64,000 nucleotides of DNA, taken from the NCBI RefSeq assembly GCF_008831285.2, contig NC_045140.1, positions 19,466,370-19,530,369 on the forward strand. The letters run 5' to 3'. This document shows positions 1 through 10,162 of this stretch, piece by piece. Source of the DNA: Nymphaea colorata. Taxonomy: Eukaryota > Streptophyta > Magnoliopsida > Nymphaeales > Nymphaeaceae. Numbering within the stretch: the first letter of the stretch is position 1; each line of letters opens with the position of its first letter. Both the position numbers and the translations under genes were made by a program. The notes beneath the pieces were generated by a model. The model was not told the origin of the DNA. It saw nothing but the letters and a program-made list of their open reading frames with translations, and made no database searches.

Positions 1-1496
1 CCTTTTTGACTATTAAGTATGAGTCCCATCTTCCTGTCAAGTTGGAAGGGGCCTGACGGGGGGCCAAAAATGCGTGGCGGTTGTTCTTTCTTTCGTTCCA
101 AGTAACTGAGAATTGTCCTTCCGTTCTGCCTGTAATAAATACTCTCTTTGTGGGTTCAACCCTTCGCTGCAATGTCATATTACTCTTCATAATAAACTAA
201 ACATGTCACATTCTGCCTCTTAAATTACAAAAAGTCTCCTGCTACTACCCCTTCGTTTCGTTTATTAGGAAAAATTAATATTCTCAGTCCTACCACTTAT
301 CTATAAATTGGAAAGTAGAATCATGCTTTATGATTCAAGATTCTTGTAATAAAAACCACACTTCTCGCAAAAACTGTCTATAACTATAGGAACCCAAGGT
401 GAACTCTTGCTAGACACGGAAGAGGGTAGCTGCAATTTTCTTTTAACAATACCCTTGTGTTGAATTACATTAATTTTTTTCTTTTTGTTTTTTCAAGTGG
501 CATAACACATCTGGTCCAAGAAAGGTGAAGTTGTCAGGTTGATTTTTCGTAAGCACTATTTCTTTAGGTTGTACTTCACTGTGCGTATATATATAACACT
601 CTAGTCTAGTCAACAGATGTATTGAGTGTCTCAAAACAATATTATATTATATAAGTAAAAACCAGACAATTTTTTTTAATTAAAAATGATTTTAAATAAC
701 ATATAAACATTCTAGTATGTTTCTACAAACTATTTTAATATAAAACGTGTTTTGAATCAGATTGTTTTTATGAAAAATTGATTATATATATTCGAAAAAC
801 ATGGTTGAACTAATCGATGAAAGTTGGCAGTTAGATTGATTCTTGTAAATGCTACTGAATGCTTAATACACAAGCTAATCCTAAAACAACCCAGTAACTT
901 GGGGTTCGGCCTCTCTCGCTTTTACTTTTTTGGAGTAGGAGTGCGGTCTTTGGGTGGGTAAAAGCTGCTTGATCTTTTTACTAAATTCTTTAGCGAGCAT
1001 GGTTGGTTGAAGCCTGAAGCCTTACCTACCCACACTTCTCAGCCTGCCTGAAAGTGGACGCTCCTGCCGCCTTCCCTTCCTTGGATACACTCGTAATATG
1101 ACTTGGATTATGGAACCCAAAACAGAAAAGAAGAAGAGGGAAGAAAGGTTCGAGTCCACTATTGCTAGCCACACATTCTTGAATCTACTCTCCGCCACAA
1201 ATTTCGCTTCCTCCCAACTATCCCCCCACAGCACGAGATTGAGGGAGAGATACACCCCAAGAAATGGTTGAGAAATCAATAAACACTTCTGTTGCAGAAC
1301 TTGCTTCAGCCAGTCCAGCGGACTCCCTCTCTCTCTCACAGATATATCTTTGATCAGAATCGTTTCCTTTTTTGTGGGTTTCTGGAATTGATGTGTGCGA
1401 GTTGATCTCTCTGTGGTGGGGAAGGTGTTGGTTGTTGAAGCATACGGAAGGAGAGGTGGGTCGGGGGGAATAGCAGAGAAGGGGAAGCAGTTAGTG
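1..1496. other. Upstream spacer and probable BBX 5' region
   Basis: No gene is recognisable here. The first ~900 bases are AT-rich spacer. From about 900 onward the composition shifts to pyrimidine-rich blocks (several CTCTCT runs near 1325-1340), which fits a promoter and 5' leader for the B-box gene that starts at 1497. The longer open frames on the minus strand overlap the leader and first exon of that gene and look like shadows. Confidence 0.5.
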
Positions 1497-4070
1497 ATGA
1501 AGATCCAGTGTGATGTGTGCGAGAAGGCGCCGGCGACGGTGATATGCTGCGCGGACGAGGCGGCGCTGTGTGCGAGGTGCGATGTCCAGGTGCACAAGGC
1601 CAACAAGCTGGCCAGCAAGCACCAGCGCCTCCCCCTCCACTCCCTCTCCTCCGCCAACTTCCCCCGCTGCGACATCTGCCAGGCATCTCCCTCTCCCTCC
1701 CCGTCTTCCTCCGCTCTTCTTTTCGTTTTTAAATTGATTATTATATATTATTATTATTGTTTTTCTATATTTGTTGACCATATTATTATTATTATTATCG
1801 TTATTTCTTAAGGATTTTTCTTCACAAAAAAATCAGGAAATTAGTTTCTGCCGAAACCCAAAACTTTGCCTTTAAATTCATAATTATATTATTTGTTTTG
1901 TTTGACAGTAATTGGGAAGTGGATGCCATCGTCATTTTAGTTTGTGCAATGAGTTTTCATCACTCATGTAAATGTTCTTTCCATGCTATTTTGTTGAGAT
2001 TGACGCTAAGTCTCTTTTTTCTTTTCAAGAATATTTCTTTGCTACTTTATTAAGAAAATATACTTTTTTCAAATTCACTTTTCGGGATAAATTTGTTTTT
2101 TTCAAAAAAAAAAAAGTCCACAAATCAGACCTCAGCTTAAGGTACAGATCCTTTCGGTAGTGAATCGGTGGCAGGGCTACAAGGAAAAATTTCTTGGGGC
2201 GATCGGTATTTTTAGAAAAATTAAATTGGCAGGTTTGTTCTCGACTAGCAGTAAATCGGACTCAATAGAACTGTTAGCTTTTACTGGAATTGCAAAAGAG
2301 TAGGTGGATTTAACAGTATCAAATCTTTGCATGAGCGTTCTTGATTATCACCAAAACCGTAAATGGCATGAACGCCATTTTAAACAAAAAATAGAAGTCA
2401 GATTATATTTTTTCGGAAAATTTTTGAGAAATGGGGCTTTTAAAATTATGAATCTAGAAGTGTAATTTATCCTGATCTTTTCATTTTGATTACCAACTCA
2501 TCTTGAAATTCATTCCGATAAATGGGTGATCTTCAATCATGGAACTACAGTATCAGTTTATTCTGAAATTGGCCATGAACATCATATTCCTCATTTAAAG
2601 CAAGCTTTTGCTACTTATTTATATCAATTTTGTTAGTTCCATGAAACCAACACGCCACTTGCCAATGGTCGATATCCATGTCCCTTCCCTCTTCCCAGCC
2701 CTGTTTCAGTGTTTCTGAAATTCTGAAGCGACTGCTTTTCAGCTCCAATTATGATAATGGGGGGTTCACAAAGTTCCTCTGTTCTTCTTATGGGTGACTT
2801 AAACCCTCTGTTACTCTTCTCGCAATACCAAAACCAGTGTTCTCAGGTGTTGTTGGCCTATTGATATTTACTATCAATCAGAAGGAAATGGATTCCATTT
2901 TGCTAGGAACAGCAGCGATTAGAAGAATCTGGATATGGTTCCACAGGAGCTGAAAGACATTAAACTGTTCTTCTCTCTTGGTGCACACAGGAGAAAGCAG
3001 CGTTCATATTCTGTGTGGAGGACAGGGCACTCTTCTGCCGTGACTGTGATGAGCCCATACACGTACCGGGGAGCCTTAGTGGAAACCATCAAAGGCTTCT
3101 AGCAACTGGAATCCGTGTAGCCCTCAGCGGCCCATGTGTGGATGACTCTGATCAGGTCTGCCTTGAGCCGCCAGCAAGCCAAAACCCAGCAGCCGTCAAC
3201 AAGAAGCCGATCAAATCCAGCGCCGCTGCTGGAGGTTCGGTAGTTGATCCCTTCATTTCTCAGCAGCACCGGGAATACCCACCTCCTGAAAATTGGACTG
3301 TCAACGAGCTGCTGCAGCTGTCTGATTTTGAAGCCAACGACAAGGTGAGCTGCACAGTGCATATGCTTACAGTTTTTATGTGCATTCTTTTGGATATGCC
3401 TGGATTTTTTAAGATATCTACAATTACAGGATCTTCAGATGTCCTAGTTCCAAGTTTATCCATGAGAAAATTGCATCAAAGATAATATGAAAACCAGAAA
3501 TAAAAACCGACTGGAAACTTGTCTTTTATGTGGCGTAAAGCTTATGCCAAGAAGCAACCAAATGTTCAAAATCTTCTGCTTTTATTTCAAATTCTTTATG
3601 CCTACTCCTAAGGGTTATCTCTGGATCATCCTGTAAATTCATCTTCTTGTCTTCACAAAATCCTTGAGGCATCATCATTGACGTCATCGGCATCACCATA
3701 TTGACTTCTTTTAATACTGAATCACCTGCACTAGCTGCGTGCTGCCACTCAAAATGCTTGATCTGCAATAAGTTTTACCTGTCAAATTTTTGTTGCCATA
3801 ACCACGGACTACCATCATTTATCTTGGTTATTACAGAAAGAATCCCTTGCTTTTGGGGAGCTTGAATGGATCACGGACATTGGACTTTTCGATTGTGAGG
3901 TGCCTCAAGAAGCAGTATCAGCAGCTCAGGTGCCACAGATTTCATCCCCATCATTCAGTCCAAATGCATCCAGACCGCCAAAATCTGCACCCGCAGCTAA
4001 GAAGGCCAGGTTGGAGATCGATCCCGATGATTTCTTCACCGTCCCCGATCTCGGCAATTTTGGCAACTGA
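1497..4070 (+). CDS. BBX24: B-box zinc finger protein, STO/BBX24-BBX25 type
   Basis: Three exons, 1497-1682, 2991-3344 and 3837-4070, all joined in phase 0, give 257 residues. Two tandem B-box zinc fingers occupy roughly residues 5-47 and 57-100; the first opens MKIQCDVCEKAPA and the second CDICQEKAAFIFC. There is no CCT domain. The last residues include DDFFTVPDLG, a Val-Pro motif of the type through which STO/BBX24 proteins bind the COP1 E3 ligase. The usual family length is about 240-250 residues. Proteins of this group are nuclear regulators of photomorphogenesis and UV-B or salt responses; that role is family knowledge, not visible here. The start is the ATG immediately before the first finger, with an in-frame stop shortly upstream. 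The first intron (1308 bp) seems to have a GC donor. BBX24 and BBX25 cannot be separated by eye. Confidence 0.92.
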
Positions 4071-4404
4071 GGCGTGGTTGCCAAATCCAATTGCAGAAGT
4101 ATCTTTAGTCTTGCAGCCATGGATGCTTGGAATACATATTTTTGTGTTTCTTTTTGCTTCTTTAGTATTAATGTCTCAGGTACCCTGTGGAAGTCTGTCT
4201 TCTTTTATCTAGTAAGTTCGTTGTGGTATTAGACCGTTAATTAGGGTTTTGTTTCTGCGACGTGACACTTCCTCCGTGTTGCAGCACTTGCTTTTAACGT
4301 CTCTGTGTTTATGCATGTATTAGAACTTAGAAGCAAATGTTTCCTCAAGACCTATCCATGGTTGCATGTGTAAATTTTTATCCATATACCCTTTTTTGGA
4401 GGGG

Positions 4405-4408
<4 letters not shown>

Positions 4409-4456
<48 letters not shown>
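4409..4456. repeat. (CT)n microsatellite
   Basis: An uninterrupted CT dinucleotide run of about 48 bases lies some 340 bases after the BBX stop codon, in or just beyond the 3' UTR. Confidence 0.95.
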
Positions 4457-4458
<2 letters not shown>

Positions 4459-4724
4459 ATTTGGGGCTCAAACATTCTTTATATATATTTTTTTCATGCT
4501 TATATATATTAACTAATAATTTTTCTATATTGCTTAGGAAAACTTGTAAATATGACAGGATTACCTTTTGACAAGATTTCCTTAATGAACGTTAATAATT
4601 TTTTTTCAATCTTCTCTTTTCTATAAAAATGATTATTTAGAGTGAGCACATATTACGTAAAAATTATTAATAAAGATTATGTTATTGGCACAAGAAAATA
4701 GTAATTGTATAGAAATAACGCTTT

Positions 4725-6775
4725 TAGTCTTTATTTGTTAACCTAATGTGTTTCACTTGTAATTTAATTGAATGTGCTTAACAAGTGAATTAGGTTAACA
4801 ATAAGGCACCAAATGAATCACTCAAATCTCATTCATTTTCATGCAAACCTGTGATTTCAATCTACTAAATCATTTAACATGGATATAACAATAAGTCAAG
4901 TACATTCAATAAAGTATGCGTGATCATATGAATCACTTAAATCTGACTCGTATTGGTACGACTATAGTGCACGATCTAAAGAATTGAAATTACAAGTTCG
5001 TATCAATACAAGTGCGATTTAAGTGATTCAAATGATCACACATACTTAATTGAATGTGCTTAACTTATTGTTACGTCCATGTTGCTTGATTAAGTGAACT
5101 GAAATCACAAGTTTGTATGAAAATGAATGTGATTCGAGTGATTCATTTGGTGTCTTATAGTTAATCTAACGTGTTTCACATGTTATTACATTCATGATCA
5201 ATGATTTAAATAATTAAAACTCACAAGTTTATATGGATATAAAAGAGGCCTATGCATTAGTTTGATCCTTTCTAGTTTGTACGATAAGTTGAACATGTTG
5301 TTACATTTATAGTGATCGATGCACAAGTTCACATCAATACGAGTGGGATTTAAGTGATTCAATTGATCACGCATATTTAATTGAATGTACTTAACTTGTT
5401 GTTACGTTTATATTAAATGATTTAGTAAATTCAAATCATAGGTTTATATGAAAATTAATGGGATTCGAGTGATTCATTTGGTGTCTTACAGGTAACTTAA
5501 TGTGTTTCACTTGTTATTACATACATTTGATCACTTATGTTTAATCGAGAGATTATGTTATTCATTTTTACTTGTTCTTACATACATTTGATAACTTATA
5601 TTTAATTGAATGTGCGTAACCATTTATTACATACGTATAGAATGACTTAGTGGCTTGAAAAAAGAAGTCCGTTTGGAAATGAATGAGAGTCAAGTCACTA
5701 TATTGGTCCCTTATAGTTAATCTAATGTATTTCACTTGTTATTACATCTATAATGATAAATGGTTGAAATCACAAGTTTATATGGATACAAATGGTTGAA
5801 GTCACTATATTTGTACACGTGTAGTTAGTCCGATGAGTTGAATTTGTTGTTACATCTATAGGGAACGTTCTAAAGGATTGAAATCACATGTTCGTACCAA
5901 TACAAGTGAGATTTAAGTGATTCATATAATCATGCATACTTAATTGAATGTGTTTAACTTGTTGTTACGTCTATAATAAATGATTTAGTAGATTGAAATC
6001 ACAAGTTTGTGCGAAAATGAAAGAGATTCGAGTGATCCATTTGGTGTCTTGTAGTTAACCTATTGTGTTTCACTTGTTATTACATCTTTGATCAATGATT
6101 TAAATGATTAAAACTTACAACTTTGTATGGATATAAAGGAGACCTATGCATTAGTTTGATCCCTTGTAGTTAGTTCAATAAGTTGAACTAGTTCTTACAT
6201 CTATGGTGATCGATGTAAGGAATTGAAATCACAAGTTCGTATCAATACGAGTGGGATTTAAGTGATTCATTTTATCACACATACGTAATTGAATGTGCTT
6301 AACTTGTTGTTACGTCTATATTAAATGATTTAGTAGATTAAAATCATAGGTTTGTATGAAAATGAATGATATTGGAGTGATTCATTTGGTGTCTTGTAAG
6401 TAACCTAATGTGTTTCACTTGTTATTACATATATTTGATCACTTATATTTAATTGAGAGATTAAGTGATTCATTTTCACTTGTTATTACATATAATTGAT
6501 CACTTGTATTTAATTGAATGTGCGTGACCATTTTTTACTTACGTATAGAATGACCTAGTGGCTTTGATACCAGAAGTTCGTTTGGAATACATATATAATG
6601 AATGATTTAAATGATTGAAATCACAAGTTCATGTGAATACAAACGCGTGTAGTTAGTCCGATGAATTAAATTTATTGTTACGACTATAGTGCACGATCTA
6701 AAGGATTGAAATCATAAATTCGTATCAATCACATACTTAATTGAATGTGCTTAACTTGTTGTTACATCCATATTT
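4725..6775. repeat. Tandem repeat array with an inverted first arm and ~905 bp higher-order period
   Basis: Related AT-rich modules recur across 2 kb. A module containing 'aagtgattca' followed by a TTAATTGAATGTGCTTAAC-like stretch occurs near 5021, 5352, 5914 and 6260, with a partial copy near 6730. Spacing alternates between ~335-345 and ~560 bases, so a two-part unit of about 900-910 bases repeats twice; a marker near 5610 (tgtgcgtaac) recurs 909 bases later. The stretch about 4790-4965 is the reverse complement of the same module (compare 4803-4960 with 4995-5155), so the array opens with an inverted repeat. No coding potential is visible. It may be a local satellite or a nested non-autonomous element; I do not recognise the family. 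Confidence 0.85.
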
Positions 6776-8527
6776 TTTTTCAACAAAAGTAGATTCTTAA
6801 AATTCTAGAATAATGTAATGTCCATATTTAATGTTACCTTTCCCATATTTTTTTCTATACCAAACATGCATATTTTCTTCTTTTTAAAGGCAAAAGCAAG
6901 TTCTAGTCTTTACTATTGTGAACAAGTTCATGTATATTTTCACCTTTTCCTATACCTTTTTTTAATTTACGATTACAATAGCAAGTTCAAACATGACGGA
7001 TAAGAGAACAAATAGATATATTTCATCGTAGACCAGCTTGGAACATAATGTCAATTACAGAACTTTTAGAATCCATACCGTCAAGAAAACAGAAGTGCAG
7101 AGGATGATAAAGACAAAGTCAAAGCGTTTACTGTATTATATATTTATATACATATCGCTTGTCTTCTGGGACATTCTCACAAACATTTGGCGAGCGGCAC
7201 TTGATGAATGACAGTGGCAGTCCACCCTTACAGTCCTGCAAAACAGCCACAATGACACAACGTTTCAGAACGGAAGTAAGTAAAAACTTCATTATAATGG
7301 ACGAGAAGAAAAATTCAGAGAAAATGAGGAGAAAGGTCTGTCAGGCAGACGTCATCTGGCTGACAAATAGTGAAAGAGCGAAGGAAATTCTTGTGGGGAT
7401 GGAAAAAATTAAAAAAAGGATATGATGATGATGATGATGATGATGAAGGGGAAGTAAAAGTAAGAGAAGGAAGCTCACCTGACCATGGCGAAAAAAGGGA
7501 CCGAAGAATCGTAATGGAGTTCGCTTAGTATGTGTCCAATGAAGAAGAGTTTTTGTTTGCTTCAGCTTGGTTGAAGTGGTGAAGAACCTTTCTCTTCTTT
7601 CTTATTTCCGTCACAAATTTTTTTGGAGGGGGCTCCAGAAGAAAAGAGTTTAAAGAGGGTGTAGCGTTTTCTAACGTGGTATAATCAGCCTCAATCCCCC
7701 GATTTGAATTGAATTGGTGTCAAACCGATTCGAGGGTGTCACGTGATAGCAGTCAACTATTTTATAAATATTTTAAATTCGTTATATTTAAATTTATACA
7801 TTTTTTTCAAAAATGAAATTAATGTTTTTGGCCAATTCAATTGATCAATCCATTCTGTTGAGGAATATGCTTTTATATTGTTTTCAAAATTGCGATTGAA
7901 CACTCGTTACTTTCAAGTGAGTGACAGGTTCCTCGCTGCTCAGGTGAAGGCCAAAGTTTCCTTTCTTTGTCTTTGAAGAATTGAAGGCTGTGTTGGTGCT
8001 TAGGTATTATAGTATGTTCCACCTCCATAGCACCCATGAGAATGAAATTGTGCTTAGGCTTTAGGCAATGAACGTTGTTATTTCATTTCGTCGAGATAAC
8101 AGAGCATATCATCTACATGATTCAAACCTAACCTTCTCCAGTATTTCATAATAAGGAATTATTGGATTCATCTGGCCATTTGTCTATTCGAATTTCTTCA
8201 TTGCAGAGGTGACATTCGGATGACATACTCAAGAAGAAGCAAAATTACTCTGAAAACTCAGACATTCGATGTAATCAGCAAAAGAGGAAACAAGTCATGG
8301 ATAGGTATGTTTGTTTCACTGCAGATGTTGGTGATTTGATTTGAGATTAGTAGGATTTAAACAAAGGTTAGATCCAAAACTATCAAAGGCAACGTTAATA
8401 ATGTAGGCGAAGGTTGAGCTCAGAAGCCATGTGTTCGGCAATAGGGTTTTAGGAGGATTTAAGCGGAGCTTGCTTGTTGTGTCTTGTCCCCGGACTGGAC
8501 TGGAGACCTCAGTCTGGCTGAACATCC
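6776..8527. other. Spacer with an ATG-trinucleotide microsatellite
   Basis: AT-rich spacer between the repeat array and the PPR gene. It contains an (ATG)n trinucleotide run at 7422-7446. A short plus-strand open frame at 7159-7425 has no recognisable domain. On the minus strand a possible small two-exon transcript between about 7120 and 7500 is discussed in the findings; it is too weak to annotate as a gene. The last ~150 bases probably hold the PPR promoter and leader. Confidence 0.5.
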
Positions 8528-10162
8528 ATGGCTCTCTGGAGACCTGTCCCCTGCTTTCGGTTTCGGCTCCCTTCCTCTTCCTCCCTCGTCCTCTCCCTCA
8601 TAAATCCCAAACCCTTCTCTACTTCCTCTTGTTCTGAGGGAGAAGAAGAATGCGACTTCGACCATGAAGAAGCGGTAAGCTTGAAACAACAGCCGGTTAT
8701 CCCAATACCACGATCTCCCTTCGTCGACCGTTTCTACTCCGTCATCCAAGATCACCACCGCAGAACCCTTGGCCTGAACCCGAACCCATCTTCTCCCTCC
8801 TCCTCCTCCTCGGCCCACATCCCCAATCTATCCCGCGAGTTCTCCCAGATCGCCCCTCCCTCGATATCCCCTTCCGTCGTTGCCCACACCATCCAGAGGT
8901 CCGCCCAACTCCGTCATGGCATTCCTTGGCCCCAGACGCTTGCCTTCTTCAAATGGGCCTCCGACCACCCCGGCTTCGCCGCAGACGCCGATGGCGCCGC
9001 GACTGCCTACTGCGAGGCGGTCGACCTCCTCGGCAAGGTCCGCCAGTTCGACCTCGCGTGGGGGCTGATTGACGCCATGAGGGCCCGGGGTATTCCCGTG
9101 GTTGCCAACGTCTTCTTGGCCCTCGTCCGACGCTACGCCCGCGCCGGGCTGGCGGCGGAGGCCGTCCACACCTTCAATCGCATGGAGGATTACGGATGCG
9201 TGCCACACTCATTCGTGTTCGCTTCGGTGATTGGGGTTCTGGCGAAGAAGCGGTTCGCGGAGGCGGCGCAGTCATTCTTCGACGGGTTGAACCACAAGTT
9301 CCGGCCAGATGTCGTGATCTACAGCGCTCTGATTCACGGGTGGTGCAGGGTCCATCGGATTGAGGAAGCAGAGAGGGTGTTTCGGGAGATGAAGGAGGCA
9401 GGCATCCAGCCGAACGTGTATACCTACAGCTGCGTAATCGATGGTCTTTGCCGGTCCGGCCGAATCGATCGGGGATACGACGTTTTCCGGGAGATGGTGG
9501 AGGTTGGATGCGCCCCAAACGCGGCGACTTTCAATTCTCTGATGCGCGTCCACGTTAAGGCGGACCAGACCGAGAAAGCTCTGCAAGTCCACAACCAGAT
9601 GAAGCGGCTCTCCTGCGAGCCCGACGCCATCACGTACAATTACCTCATCGAGGCGCACTGCCGGGCCGGAAACTTCGACAACGCCATGAAGGCGTTGAAC
9701 CAGATGGTTGCGAAGGGGTGCCCGCCGAACGCGTCGAGCTTCAACCCACTGTTCCAAAGCGTCTTCAAGGCGAAGGACGTCAATGGGGCGCACAGATTGT
9801 TCTCGAAGATGAAGGATGTGGGGTGCAAGCCGAATACTGTTACCTACAACATCCTGATGAGGATGTTCTCGGAGACGAGATCGACGGACATGGTGATGAA
9901 GATGAAGAGGGACATGGACGAGAACGGCTGCGAGCCGAACGTGAACACTTACAGGATTCTGATATCCATGTTCTGCTCCATGGGTCATTGGAATCGGGCG
10001 TATAAGTTTTTCAGGGAGATGCTGGAGGAGAAATGCCTGAAGCCGGCGCTGCCCGTTTACAACATGGTCCTAGAACAGCTGAGAAAAGCCGGGCAGGTTG
10101 AGAAGCATGAGGAGTTGGTCGAGAAGATGGTGGCGAGAGGATTCGTGACGCGGCCTTTGTGA
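8528..10162 (+). CDS. P-class pentatricopeptide repeat protein, probably mitochondrial
   Basis: A single exon of 544 codons, as is usual for PPR genes. The first ~35 residues are rich in Arg, Ser, Leu and Pro with no acidic residue, consistent with an organelle transit peptide. From about residue 160 to the end there are roughly eleven 35-residue PPR motifs, typically with a Val-x-Tyr/Phe-x-x-Leu-Ile start and a Gly-Cys-x-Pro-Asn/Asp end (for example VYTYSCVIDGLCRSG and TVTYNILMRMF). There is no E, DYW or SMR domain, so it belongs to the P class, whose members bind organellar RNA for stability, splicing or translation. The N-terminal third resembles the At1g20300 group as I remember it, but that is tentative. 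The coding region is markedly more GC-rich than its flanks. Confidence 0.93.
   Translation: MALWRPVPCFRFRLPSSSSLVLSLINPKPFSTSSCSEGEEECDFDHEEAVSLKQQPVIPIPRSPFVDRFYSVIQDHHRRTLGLNPNPSSPSSSSSAHIPNLSREFSQIAPPSISPSVVAHTIQRSAQLRHGIPWPQTLAFFKWASDHPGFAADADGAATAYCEAVDLLGKVRQFDLAWGLIDAMRARGIPVVANVFLALVRRYARAGLAAEAVHTFNRMEDYGCVPHSFVFASVIGVLAKKRFAEAAQSFFDGLNHKFRPDVVIYSALIHGWCRVHRIEEAERVFREMKEAGIQPNVYTYSCVIDGLCRSGRIDRGYDVFREMVEVGCAPNAATFNSLMRVHVKADQTEKALQVHNQMKRLSCEPDAITYNYLIEAHCRAGNFDNAMKALNQMVAKGCPPNASSFNPLFQSVFKAKDVNGAHRLFSKMKDVGCKPNTVTYNILMRMFSETRSTDMVMKMKRDMDENGCEPNVNTYRILISMFCSMGHWNRAYKFFREMLEEKCLKPALPVYNMVLEQLRKAGQVEKHEELVEKMVARGFVTRPL

Noticed and set aside
1022-1811. Several open frames on both strands overlapping BBX exon 1
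   Set aside because: They share bases with the B-box exon in other frames or begin at GTG in its leader, and none shows a domain.
7159-7425. 88-codon plus-strand open frame
   Set aside because: No recognisable domain, no leader or promoter signal, and it runs into a microsatellite.
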